This document shows positions 36,120 through 45,241 of a DNA stretch of 54,927 bases, one piece after another; positions within the stretch are counted from its first letter, which is position 1, and each line of letters begins with the position of its first letter. Below the pieces are notes generated by a model. It did not search any database. It saw only the letters and a list, made by a program, of their open reading frames with translations, and was not told the DNA's origin. The stretch comes from Sphingomonas faeni. GTDB lineage: Bacteria > Pseudomonadota > Alphaproteobacteria > Sphingomonadales > Sphingomonadaceae. The translations under genes were made by a program, and so were the position numbers. Location: NCBI RefSeq assembly GCF_003053745.1, contig NZ_QAYE01000012.1, forward strand, positions 1 through 54,927. The letters are read 5' to 3'.

Positions 36120-37591
36120 TGTGCTGATCGTTGTTCGCGGCGCATCAGTGCACCGAGTCTGGGATGTATACGTGTCGCGATCCTCGCCCCCTCTTCAGCC
36201 AGCGGATGACGCATTGCCACGAGCGCAATCAACCATAACGTCATGCCCGACATCACAGCACCAGCGACCAGCGGGAGCGGCGTACGGGGATCCCAACGGT
36301 AGACTATCATCAATACCAGCGCAGGAGCAGTAGCGATCACAGTCAAAAGCGCGGACCGGGCAAACACGATACCCAGTTCGTTCCCACGCAGTTCCGCTAG
36401 AGCGCGAACATGGTTTCGATAGAGCAAATAGCCCGCCGAAGCATCGCCGACCTTGCCAAGTGCGGCGCCCGCCAGTCCGAACTGGCAACCGATGGTAAAT
36501 ATCGCAAAGCCGAAAAAGGTACGAATGAACTCAAGACGACTTTGCCGCGCCGTTTCATCGCGCAGCACGAACAACTCCCAGTTCATACCATAGCTGAGCA
36601 CTACAGCCTGCGCGATCAGCAAGAGCGATAGCGGCAGCGCTGCATCCAACCATTTTTCACCGTAGAATAGGTAGATGGCTGGTGGCGACAAGATCGCCAG
36701 GCCGATCTCCAACGGCCACATAAAAGCGAGGATTAATCCGATTGCACGCAGGAAGGTCGGCCGCAGTTCGCCCGTTTCACGGTAGTCCCGTGCCAATTTC
36801 GTAAAGGCAACGCGGGTAGTGGTTCCGTACACATTCTCGAAAATCATGCTGCTCGTCATCGAAGCGCGTGAGTAAATGCCAAGTGCCGCAATGCCCAGAA
36901 CACGGCCGAGGATTAGGTCCGACAATCGCGTGGCTAGCGTCGCCAAGCCGCTTATCGACATGATTTGCAACCCGAACTGCGCGACCGCACGCCATCCCTG
37001 GAACGTAATCCGCAAGGATGCGTGATGCGGTGCTACAAGATTGAAGGCAATTGCGCCAAATATCGCGCCGCCCACCCCGCCATAAGCCGCGCTCATGTAA
37101 CTTTGACCGACCCACGCCAACCCGACCGTAAGCAAGGTTGATACGATCGTCATTCCCGCCGTGATGAGGCCAAACGCCTTAAAGCGCATTTCGCGCTGCA
37201 GCATGGCGGAAGCGCGAAATGCAAACGCATTGATCAGTGGAGTGAAGGCCAGGATCCGTAGCACAGCGCCCGCACGGACATCACCTAGCAACGGCTTACT
37301 GACCATACTGAGTGCCAAGAGCAAGACTGACAAGATCACTGCCAGGACGCCATTGACGCTGAAGGTTAGGTCGAGCGTTGCCGGCTGAAGATCGGTGTCA
37401 CGAATGATATATCCCGCTAGCCCCATGGTCGCGATAATCTGCACCACGCCCAGTCCTGCGACCGCGATGGCATTGATCCCGACTTCGACAGGGGACAATA
37501 GCCGAGCGATGATCATCATCCCGCCGAACGAGACGATGAAGGTCATGATTTGACAGGCAAATGCCCATGACAGAGATCGACGGACCGACAT
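36116..37591 (-). CDS. Wzx-like polysaccharide flippase (MOP superfamily)
   Basis: A 491-residue inner-membrane protein with 12-14 hydrophobic segments, of the polysaccharide transporter/oligosaccharide flippase type. The opening SLSWAFACQIMTFIVSFGGM followed by IIARLLSPVEVGINAIA is standard for Wzx/PST proteins. AALGIYSRASMTSSMIFENVYG is a typical mid-protein motif. It moves lipid-linked repeat units across the inner membrane. It overlaps rgpF by 4 nt, and a 270-bp gap separates it from the GT2 gene upstream in the transcript direction. Confidence 0.9.
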   Translation of the reverse strand: MSVRRSLSWAFACQIMTFIVSFGGMMIIARLLSPVEVGINAIAVAGLGVVQIIATMGLAGYIIRDTDLQPATLDLTFSVNGVLAVILSVLLLALSMVSKPLLGDVRAGAVLRILAFTPLINAFAFRASAMLQREMRFKAFGLITAGMTIVSTLLTVGLAWVGQSYMSAAYGGVGGAIFGAIAFNLVAPHHASLRITFQGWRAVAQFGLQIMSISGLATLATRLSDLILGRVLGIAALGIYSRASMTSSMIFENVYGTTTRVAFTKLARDYRETGELRPTFLRAIGLILAFMWPLEIGLAILSPPAIYLFYGEKWLDAALPLSLLLIAQAVVLSYGMNWELFVLRDETARQSRLEFIRTFFGFAIFTIGCQFGLAGAALGKVGDASAGYLLYRNHVRALAELRGNELGIVFARSALLTVIATAPALVLMIVYRWDPRTPLPLVAGAVMSGMTLWLIALVAMRHPLAEEGARIATRIHPRLGALMRREQRSAQ

Positions 37592-37861
37592 CGTTAGCGC
37601 AGAAGCCGGCGGACGGGTGTGCCGGCATCGCGCATCTCGTACGTGACGGGGTCTAATCGCATACTTTTAAAAATCGTCATTGAGTTGCGCGTCTCGGTTT
37701 CTGTGTCTGCCTGCGCAATTACCCCCCGGTCGGTAGAAGCGACAAGGCGGATTGGCAAGAACGCCTGCTGTGGTACGGCACCTCAACTCGATCGGATCAT
37801 TCTATGATCGTAAGCAAGCGCGTGCCAGCTACCCGTCATCAAAACGATGACCCCAGGACCA

Positions 37862-38740
37862 CTATCCAAAGGCAGCGAACCGCATCGCACCCTGCAGGCC
37901 GATCGCTGAAACATGCTGCAAAGCGAATAGAGATCGACGGATTGGCGAATGTTCACTGGCCAGAAACCGCTCAAGCGTCCGACGTTGGACAGGGTCGAGT
38001 TGCTCTTGCATCGCGGTCCGCAGCTGACGAGCATGATCGAACCGCGTAACCGACGGCTTGTAAGTGACGGCCTTGCGAATTTTGGCAAGCGTTGCTGCCA
38101 TGCCGCTCTTGATACCGACATGGTTTGATGCGTGCTGGCGATAGGCTATGAGCGATTTTCGATCATAGCGGATATCAGCCTTGATCGTCGCGATACTCGC
38201 CAACCACCAGTCATGCATGATCACCTTTTCCGGGTCGCTGGGAAAAGGTAACTGTTCGAGAAACGGGCGGTTGAATACGCACGTGCAGCCGGTAACGTAA
38301 TTGCACATCAACGTCGCTACGAACGATCGATCGCCCGGATGGACATAGGTGCGGATCGGTACCAGCGCTTCGTCGACCAGATCCAAAGCAGAAGCATACA
38401 ACCCAGGACGTCCGTCGGCGAGTTCCGCCTGTGCCCGGCGGATCTTTTGCGGATCCCAGACGTCATCCTGATCGCACAGCGCATATGTGTCTGCGTTTTC
38501 GTTACGAGCCAGGCGCAATAGATCAAAGAAACTGGCACGGGGACCGACGTTGCGCCCTTCGATCACGGTGACGATCGGGCCAAGGCTGCGCAGATACTCG
38601 ACGGTCCCGTCGGTTGATCCATCGTCGCGCACAAGTATCGACAACTCACCGTCGATATCCTGGGCTAGCAAGGATTGAATCTGCTCTTCCAAGAATTTCA
38701 TGCCGTTCCAAGTGGACAGCAGTACCAACACCTTGGCCAT
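37862..38740 (-). CDS. GT2 glycosyltransferase
   Basis: A 292-residue family 2 glycosyltransferase. The GT-A signatures are VLLSTWNGMKFLEEQIQSLL, then ILVRDDGSTDGTVEYL and the metal-binding YALCDQDDVWDP. TGCTCVFNRPFLEQLPFP and MHDWWLA match the rhamnosyl/alpha-L-Rha transferase subgroup (RgpB/WcaA-like). The start is 2 nt after the Wzy-like gene stop, so they are coupled. The acceptor and donor cannot be read from sequence; rhamnose is plausible because of the rfb operon. Confidence 0.9.
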   Translation of the reverse strand: MAKVLVLLSTWNGMKFLEEQIQSLLAQDIDGELSILVRDDGSTDGTVEYLRSLGPIVTVIEGRNVGPRASFFDLLRLARNENADTYALCDQDDVWDPQKIRRAQAELADGRPGLYASALDLVDEALVPIRTYVHPGDRSFVATLMCNYVTGCTCVFNRPFLEQLPFPSDPEKVIMHDWWLASIATIKADIRYDRKSLIAYRQHASNHVGIKSGMAATLAKIRKAVTYKPSVTRFDHARQLRTAMQEQLDPVQRRTLERFLASEHSPIRRSLFALQHVSAIGLQGAMRFAAFG

Positions 38741-38742
38741 GA

Positions 38743-39948
38743 TTACACTTCATTTTCATATTGATGGACCGGGGCTGCCAACGCCGACACCGGTCTGTTA
38801 GCCCAGACCCCGATCGCGACCATGAAAGCAACGATCGACATACCGACCAGATTGATAAGATACGGATTGGTCGCTGTCATCAACACAACAGATATGACCA
38901 GCACAGCGATACTCACCCAGTTAGGACTAGCGCGCATCGATCTTCCGATCCATGCCGTCAAAGCTCCACCGAGAATTAACGCACCAACTATGCCAATTTT
39001 TGCAAGTAATGCCACATACGTCAGTTCATAGCTGTAAGGAGCATCAAACGACCTAACGACACCGGCACTGGCACCAAATCCGGCACCAAATATCGGAAAC
39101 CTCCAAAACAGATTCATAAGTGAAAAGAACTGGACGTAGCGCGCTGACGACGACGTAAAATCGCTACTGAAATCGAAGATGTGCAAATCTTGATGGTTCA
39201 ATATGTATATTGATGCAAAGCCCGCAAGCGCGGCAACCACAGGAACCGCTAGGACTGGCCGCTTGCGCAGCAACGCGACGCCAATTATTATTGCCCCAAC
39301 ACCTAGAAAGGCACGTGTGCCAGTCGCGAAAATTGCCACGGCGTAGAAGGCTGACCATGGTATATTAGGCTTATCCCAATTATGATAGCTCATCATAATT
39401 GGGAACAGTACGAAATTGATAAGCATGATGCGGAATGAACCATCCGGCATCGGCCCAATGTAGACACCGATATCGCTATCGTTCAATCCAGTATAGAAGT
39501 TTCGCGCTGTAATACCAATGCCAGTTAGACCGAGAACATTAGTGCACAACCACAGGAATATGACAATTACTGCCATGACCGCAGTGGATATAACTAGAAT
39601 ATTGAGATACGGCTTCGGACCATACTCGGCAAATAGATAGTAGAACGGAAATACAAGTAAAACCGCTACAAATGGTTGAATTTCGGCGACCGACATTCGC
39701 AAGTCGATATTGTTGCTCAGGGGGACGACAAATCCCCAGATTAGCAGAAATAGGATTATCGAAATCAGTAGCCAGACCTGCCAGTTGCCCTCCGCTTTAC
39801 GCACCAGCATCTGAACTATCGATGACACCACAAGCGCGCCGATAAGAACCTTGCGAACGGGAACGCCAGCGAGAAGCAGGCCGAGCGGTCCGAAGAACAC
39901 CATCTCGACGATCAGCCCCATGGCTAGCAATGACATTAATCGTAACAT
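38743..39948 (-). CDS. Wzy-like polysaccharide polymerase
   Basis: A 401-residue membrane protein with about 11 hydrophobic segments and a moderately long polar loop (YTGLNDSDIGVYIGPMPDGSFR), consistent with an EPS/O-antigen polymerase. As usual for Wzy, sequence motifs are weak, so the call rests on topology, length and position between glycosyltransferase genes. Base composition is clearly more AT-rich than its neighbours, typical of laterally exchanged serotype-type genes. Confidence 0.75.
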   Translation of the reverse strand: MLRLMSLLAMGLIVEMVFFGPLGLLLAGVPVRKVLIGALVVSSIVQMLVRKAEGNWQVWLLISIILFLLIWGFVVPLSNNIDLRMSVAEIQPFVAVLLVFPFYYLFAEYGPKPYLNILVISTAVMAVIVIFLWLCTNVLGLTGIGITARNFYTGLNDSDIGVYIGPMPDGSFRIMLINFVLFPIMMSYHNWDKPNIPWSAFYAVAIFATGTRAFLGVGAIIIGVALLRKRPVLAVPVVAALAGFASIYILNHQDLHIFDFSSDFTSSSARYVQFFSLMNLFWRFPIFGAGFGASAGVVRSFDAPYSYELTYVALLAKIGIVGALILGGALTAWIGRSMRASPNWVSIAVLVISVVLMTATNPYLINLVGMSIVAFMVAIGVWANRPVSALAAPVHQYENEV

Positions 39949-40076
39949 CGACCGACCTTTTTCACCCGGTATCGGGCGATTGCGACACCCCGTAGCGGCT
40001 GTTCAAAGCCGCGCAAATAGAGGTCGTCCGTTCTACCCCGTAGCACAATGCCATCGACGATATCGGAGCAACCCCC

Positions 40077-41225
40077 TTACCGCTTGCGCAGGAAAGGGCG
40101 TGGTGCAGTGATCCCCAAAATGTCGAGGGCCCATGAGCGGAGGCTATAGCCGTCTACCAACTCCGGTGGAAGCGCCGGCAGCGATGCGGCGAGGAACGTC
40201 GGATCGATCCGCGGATTTTGCGCATCAATGATCGAAAATTGCTCGGGGCTATAAAAATCGTAGAGAGCAACATCCCTCGAGGTCGTAACCATCTTCTTGC
40301 CGGTGCCGACCGCTTCGAGGGCGCGCATCGTCAGCCCGGTCTGCTGCGGATGGGGAAGGTCGATGATGATCCTGCAGGCCGCAATCTGTTCGGCATAACG
40401 TGAGAATGGCAGCGGACGCCAAAATACATCCTCTCCCCGCCCGGCCAGCTTGAGTTCAAGAGCCGTCCTCAGGCCGGTAAACAGATAGAAAAACGATGAC
40501 AGCCCTAGCTCGCGGATTTGCCGGCGGAGAATTTCGACCTGCTGTAGCCGGTCATGGTGCAGCCAGCCGACAAAGCAGAAATCAACAGGCGGTACGGCCG
40601 TTGCCGCTTGCGTGGCATCGACAATCTCTGGACGAAAGAAGGTCGGACGAAGGACAAAATTTGGGTAGCGCGCGTTATCGGCGTGATCAAAGGTCAGAAC
40701 TCGGTCAAACAGTGCTTGACGCTCAACCAGTTCGGGATAGCGCTCCATCGAGTCCCACTGGTACGAGATTATCCGCGCATTCGGCTGTGCCGCCCTTAGG
40801 GCTCCGATAAACGCCGCATCAAGCAGTTCACCCTTGATTATAAGGATGTAGTCGAACGGCCCCCGTTGAGATGAGCGCTCAAGCAGCTGGCTCAAATATC
40901 GCGACTGCTCACCGGCCGACATCGGCAACACCTTGCGACGCAACGGTGCCAATTTATTACGTAAGGCGGGGGGACGCTCATCTTCTACATGCACTTGAGC
41001 GCCTAAGTGTCGAAACTCATTTGCGATCGCGGCTTCGTAATCGTAAAAGCCTATCCCAATCAGCAAGACCTTCTGACCGGCTAGCGGACTTGTCGCATCG
41101 CCGCCTCCGCGAGGGGTAGCGAACGCCTTTTTCGGCTCGGGGCAGATGTCAGACACAATATCACGCTCATGGCAACCGCGAACGTCATTGCCGCGCCGGA
41201 CGCCGGATACCGCCTTACCCTGCAA
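40077..41225 (-). CDS. Putative GT-B-type glycosyltransferase (CgeB/DUF-like)
   Basis: A 382-residue protein with a GT-B-like layout. The first Rossmann core starts at QKVLLIGIGFYDYEAAIANEFRHLG (about residue 50). Then come YILIIKGELLD, ISYQWDSMERYP, VLTFDHADN and PVDFCFVGWLHHDRLQ. A C-terminal donor-site segment (CRIIIDLPHPQQTGLTMRALEAVGTGKKMVTT) follows, resembling Glyco_trans_1_2/CgeB proteins. The start at 41225 is TTG, and the first 45 residues look non-conserved, so a start further in (for example GTG near VSDICPEP) is possible. It heads the leftward group of polymer genes. Confidence 0.75.
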   Translation of the reverse strand: MQGKAVSGVRRGNDVRGCHERDIVSDICPEPKKAFATPRGGGDATSPLAGQKVLLIGIGFYDYEAAIANEFRHLGAQVHVEDERPPALRNKLAPLRRKVLPMSAGEQSRYLSQLLERSSQRGPFDYILIIKGELLDAAFIGALRAAQPNARIISYQWDSMERYPELVERQALFDRVLTFDHADNARYPNFVLRPTFFRPEIVDATQAATAVPPVDFCFVGWLHHDRLQQVEILRRQIRELGLSSFFYLFTGLRTALELKLAGRGEDVFWRPLPFSRYAEQIAACRIIIDLPHPQQTGLTMRALEAVGTGKKMVTTSRDVALYDFYSPEQFSIIDAQNPRIDPTFLAASLPALPPELVDGYSLRSWALDILGITAPRPFLRKR

Positions 41226-41842
41226 TAAGCAAGCAGTGCTCGATTAGAGATATTCACGTGTCAACAAATCAAATTTTGTAGATATCGATCGCCACGCTAA
41301 GGTTTTAACCTTACACACGTTGATATTTTTTTCTGTTACCCCCTTCAGTATAAAACCATACGTAATTTAGTTTCGACTTAAAGCAAACGACGAATATTAT
41401 CTCGTTATTATCTACCTATAACAGATACCTTTAGACCTAATGATATACGTATATTATAGCTTAATATATTTTTAATATCACACTTCCATAATTTTGGCTT
41501 GTAAACTTTGATGGTCGGTTACCAGATAATACTTATGTGTTAGACTAACCAATTAGGTTTGCATTTCGAGACTTGAATTGGCTTTTTCCCCAGATTCGGT
41601 TTGACGGACTGAACGTGCAAGGAGAAACTCTTCGAAGGGCGCTATACGCGCGCTTGCTGGTAGATTTGCCTTGTTCCGCTTCAAAAGGGAGACGGGATAT
41701 GGAGGATATGCCGTTGCTTGCGCGGATGGCCAAACGCGATGCCCGCAGCGGAGCCCAAACGAAGCGTGTGTCACAAACGGTGAAATCACCTAAGAATTCC
41801 CCTAGGGGGGGTGCCTGATGGTTGGACAAGGACGCTTAGCCG
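41226..41842. other. AT-rich divergent intergenic region
   Basis: About 617 bp between the leftward glycosyltransferase and the rightward beta-helix gene. The part from 41230 to 41560 is strikingly AT-rich for this genome and holds no open frame. A perfect inverted repeat TAAGGTT-tt-AACCTTA lies at 41298-41313. The right part (41570-41830) has overlapping frames on both strands with no start context, which I do not call. It is probably the main promoter region for both gene groups. Confidence 0.55.
41298..41313. promoter_or_regulatory. Perfect inverted repeat in AT-rich promoter region
   Basis: TAAGGTTTTAACCTTA: 7-bp arms around TT, 73 bp upstream of the leftward glycosyltransferase start. 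A candidate binding site for a dimeric regulator. No function is assigned. Confidence 0.35.
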
Positions 41843-43543
41843 ATGACGCACGATGATCGGAAGGATCGCCTGTATCCAGCTGACAGCCAGAACGATATCG
41901 GCGAGGGAATGACCCGTCGAGCAACACTGAGTACGCTGGCAGGAGTCGCCATAGTCCCCGCTGCTGCAGGCACGTTATATGCCAGCTCACGGCGAGATTC
42001 GCCCAGCGTCGGAGGTACAATCGATCCGGAAGGACGTTTTCTTCGGTCAAGCAAAGGGGCCGTCCCACGAACCATGGTCCAGGAACTCGCCGATCTTGGC
42101 GCGTCCCCCGAACAGTTTGGCGCAATCGGCGATGGCGTGACCGACGATACGGCAGCGCTGCAGGCCGCGCTAGATACAGGCAACAGCATTCGTTTAACCC
42201 AAGGCCGTGATTATCTGATCCGGAAACGGCTTCTACTCTCGGCGGATGGCGTATCGATCAGCGGTGGAGGCAAGATCCGCGTCGCTTCGGACTTCCAAAT
42301 CAACGCCGATGCCAATGCCGAGTATTCGCATATGCGCTTACTGTTCGTGACAGGCCGTGACGTGTCGATTGAGGGAGTGACATTCGATGCGAGCGGCGCG
42401 CCAGTAGGTAGCGCAGTGGAAAATGGGTTCATTTGGACCACTGCCCCCTACACCATGATCCGGGACTGTCTTTTCATCGGCAACCGCAAGGGTACCTGCA
42501 TATGGGCCCTAGGCGATGCTCCCTATTTAAGCGTCCTGGGTTGCCGCTTTCGCGACTGTAGCGGCGCCGTATTCGCTAGAGGGCGAAATTCGCTTATCAG
42601 TAACAACATCATCATCAACGCCACGGACGCCGCGATTGCGATCAACGGACGAACGTGTGTCGGCGCTGTGGTCGCCAACAACACAATCAGCAACGAAACC
42701 GGCGCGATCGTCCCCGCAATGATCGCTGTCGAGGAATGCGCCAGCGACTGGTCGATCACCGGCAATGTCATGACCGGCGCGAACGGGGGAGCGGTGGCCT
42801 GTATAAACATCCTCGACCACGCCGTCGCACGGGGCGGGGTCATTGCTAACAATGTTATTGACGGACGAATGGCTGACGGGAAGATCTCTAAAACGCGCAA
42901 TCCAGGAGCGATGATCAGCCTGTCCCCTTTGTACCACCACTGGATCGTTCGCGGGAACACGATATCCAATCCGCCAGTCGGCAATCCGAACAGCAGGCTT
43001 GCATCGCTTCCAGCCACCGGCGGGATCTTTGAAGGCAACATCCTGGACGGATCAGATGCTAGCGGCCTTTCGGCGATGGTTGAAATTACACCGGGTACTC
43101 TGGGACTGACAATCCGCGCAAACCAGTCCATGTGCTTCATTGGTGGTCGTCATTATCTCTTTTCAGCAGGATCGTATGGCAACGTCCCTTGTCGGTTCAT
43201 TGGGGGCGTCTTTCTTGCGGGCGAGGAGGGAATTAACGCTGAGATGCAGGTCAAGGCCATCCGTGACTTAACGTTGTATATTCACGACATTGACGATTGT
43301 AGCGCTCGTAGTCCTTTGAACGCTGCAACGATACTCGGTGACAGAGCAGGATATCTCAATGCCGGGGCGTGGAAATTCCCGCACCGGATCGGGCTCAATA
43401 CAGTGATGTACTGTGACACGCTTCCGCGGGACGGAGGGCGACTGCCATTCGCGCCTGGCGACCGACTGCATTTTATGGTGCCCGCTCCTAATGGACCCAC
43501 ATCAATCGTCCGCGTCGGCAACGGTTGGGTCCGCGCTGGGTAG
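41843..43543 (+). CDS. Exported right-handed beta-helix (pectate-lyase-like) protein
   Basis: A 566-residue protein with a pectate-lyase-superfamily opening (FGAIGDGVTDDTAALQAALD, Pectate_lyase_3) at about residues 92-111, followed by a long parallel beta-helix (repeated short strands such as VSISGGGKIRV, SLISNNIIINATDAAI, VVANNTISN). An N-terminal MTRRATLSTLAGVAIVPAAAG resembles a twin-arginine signal; it begins at ATG 41909. AAGGA at 41828-41832 supports the start at 41843, so both are possible. It may trim or remodel the polymer, like lyases or hydrolases in other EPS loci. It could instead be a binding protein without enzyme activity. Confidence 0.8.
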   Translation: MTHDDRKDRLYPADSQNDIGEGMTRRATLSTLAGVAIVPAAAGTLYASSRRDSPSVGGTIDPEGRFLRSSKGAVPRTMVQELADLGASPEQFGAIGDGVTDDTAALQAALDTGNSIRLTQGRDYLIRKRLLLSADGVSISGGGKIRVASDFQINADANAEYSHMRLLFVTGRDVSIEGVTFDASGAPVGSAVENGFIWTTAPYTMIRDCLFIGNRKGTCIWALGDAPYLSVLGCRFRDCSGAVFARGRNSLISNNIIINATDAAIAINGRTCVGAVVANNTISNETGAIVPAMIAVEECASDWSITGNVMTGANGGAVACINILDHAVARGGVIANNVIDGRMADGKISKTRNPGAMISLSPLYHHWIVRGNTISNPPVGNPNSRLASLPATGGIFEGNILDGSDASGLSAMVEITPGTLGLTIRANQSMCFIGGRHYLFSAGSYGNVPCRFIGGVFLAGEEGINAEMQVKAIRDLTLYIHDIDDCSARSPLNAATILGDRAGYLNAGAWKFPHRIGLNTVMYCDTLPRDGGRLPFAPGDRLHFMVPAPNGPTSIVRVGNGWVRAG

Positions 43544-43602
43544 AGGCAGGGCCCTGATTAAGCGGTTTGCAAGTCACGACCGAAAACTATAGTCGGCCAC
43601 AC

Positions 43603-44169
43603 ATGTCTGACTCCCCAGTACAACTCATCCGCCCCCGTCGCTTCGGCGACAGCCGAGGCTGGTTCACCGAGGTTCATTCGGTACCCGCCTTCGAAAAGTT
43701 GGGCATCGATTGCACCTTTGTGCAGGACAATCACTCCTATTCGGCGCCTGCGTTCACCCTGCGCGGACTGCATTTTCAAACGCCGCCTAGGGGACAGGAC
43801 AAGCTGGTACGTTGTATCCGAGGCCGGATCTTTGATGTAGCGGTCGACGTGCGCAAGGGCTCACCAACCTATGGGCAGTGGGTTGGCGCGGAACTCAGCG
43901 CCGAAAACGGCCACCAATTGTTCATTCCCATCGGCTTTGCGCACGGTTTTGTGACGCTCGAACCCGACTGCGAAGTTACCTACAAGTGCTCGGACACGTA
44001 TGCGCCAGAGAATGACGGCGGTATCCGGTGGGACAGCGTAGGCATCGACTGGCCAATGCCCAAGGGCACGCTTCCTGAACTGAGTGACAAGGACAAGGTG
44101 CAGCCGCTGCTCGCCGAGTTCGATAGTTCCTTCGCCTATGACGGCCGCCCCCTCGGCCCCCTTTCGTAA
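43603..44169 (+). CDS. rfbC: dTDP-4-dehydrorhamnose 3,5-epimerase
   Basis: Predicted 188-residue RmlC-type cupin, third step of dTDP-L-rhamnose synthesis. I start at ATG 43603; the frame is open to a TTG at 43567. Motifs: RFGDSRGWFTEVHS, FVQDNHSYSAPAFTLRGLHFQ with the catalytic His, and IPIGFAHGFVTLEPDCEVTYK. Length is normal. It is first in the rfbC-rfbB-rfbD-rfbA order, with rfbB starting 16 nt downstream. Confidence 0.95.
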   Translation: MSDSPVQLIRPRRFGDSRGWFTEVHSVPAFEKLGIDCTFVQDNHSYSAPAFTLRGLHFQTPPRGQDKLVRCIRGRIFDVAVDVRKGSPTYGQWVGAELSAENGHQLFIPIGFAHGFVTLEPDCEVTYKCSDTYAPENDGGIRWDSVGIDWPMPKGTLPELSDKDKVQPLLAEFDSSFAYDGRPLGPLS

Positions 44170-44185
44170 CCTGAAGGACAGACCC

Positions 44186-45241
44186 ATGCGCATTTTCGTT
44201 ACCGGCGGGGCCGGCTTCATTGGCTCGGCCCTCGTCCGTCACCTGATCGAAAACACCGACCATGAGGTGTTGAACTTCGACAAGCTGACCTATGCCGGCA
44301 CCCTTTCGACGGTGGAGCGTGTCGCGAACTCGAACCGCTACCGGTTCGTCCAGGGCGACATCTGCGACGCAGAGGCGGTCAAAGCCGCGATCGCCGATTT
44401 CAAGCCCGAGATCGTCACGCATCTCGCAGCCGAGAGCCATGTCGACCGCTCGATCGATGGCCCCGGCGCGTTCGTCCAGACCAATGTCGTCGGCACCTTC
44501 ACCATGCTGAGCGAGGCACGCGCCTATTGGCTCGGTCTCGACGACGACGCGAAGGCTGCGTTCCGCTTTCATCACATCTCGACCGACGAGGTCTACGGCT
44601 CGCTCGGCGATACCGGGCTGTTCACCGAAGAGACGCCCTATGACCCGCGCTCGCCCTATTCGGCATCGAAGGCAGGGTCGGACCATCTCGTCAGCGCCTG
44701 GGGCCACACGTTCGGGCTGCCGGTGCTGATCACCAACTGCTCGAACAATTACGGGCCATATCACTTCCCCGAAAAGCTCATCCCGCTGATGATCGTCAAG
44801 GCGCTCGCCGGCGCCGACCTGCCGGTTTACGGCAAGGGCGACCAGGTCCGCGACTGGCTGTTCGTCGAGGATCACGTCCGCGCGTTGCACGCGGTGTTCG
44901 AGCAAGGCGAGCCCGGCCGGACCTACAATGTCGGCGGGAACAACGAGAAGCAGAACCTCGAGGTCGTGAAGACCGTCTGCGCTATCCTCGATCGCCTCCG
45001 TCCGCGCGCCGACGGTCAGTCCTACGCAACACAGATCACCTACGTCGCCGACCGCCCCGGCCACGACAAGCGCTATGCGATCGATGCGAGCCGCATCAAG
45101 AACGAGCTCGGCTGGGAGCCTGCCGAGACGTTCGAGACGGGTATCGAGAAGACCGTTGCCTGGTATCTCGACAATCAGAGCTGGTGGGAAGCGATCGTCG
45201 CCGAGCACAAGGCCGACCAGCGCCGTGGGCTTTCTGTATGA
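44186..45241 (+). CDS. rfbB: dTDP-glucose 4,6-dehydratase
   Basis: Predicted 351-residue RmlB. The start is ATG 44186; the upstream open frame lies inside rfbC. NAD-binding TGGAGFIGS (residues 6-14), the catalytic STDEVYG with its Asp-Glu pair, and YSASK (Tyr and Lys of the SDR triad) are intact. NCSNNYGPYHFPEKLIP is a family hallmark. It performs the second step of the pathway. The stop overlaps the rfbD start (ATGA), so translation is coupled. Confidence 0.97.
   Translation: MRIFVTGGAGFIGSALVRHLIENTDHEVLNFDKLTYAGTLSTVERVANSNRYRFVQGDICDAEAVKAAIADFKPEIVTHLAAESHVDRSIDGPGAFVQTNVVGTFTMLSEARAYWLGLDDDAKAAFRFHHISTDEVYGSLGDTGLFTEETPYDPRSPYSASKAGSDHLVSAWGHTFGLPVLITNCSNNYGPYHFPEKLIPLMIVKALAGADLPVYGKGDQVRDWLFVEDHVRALHAVFEQGEPGRTYNVGGNNEKQNLEVVKTVCAILDRLRPRADGQSYATQITYVADRPGHDKRYAIDASRIKNELGWEPAETFETGIEKTVAWYLDNQSWWEAIVAEHKADQRRGLSV

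Noticed and set aside
41545..41829. Overlapping frames on both strands upstream of the beta-helix gene
   Set aside because: Neither has a start context or recognisable motif; more probably leader or promoter DNA.
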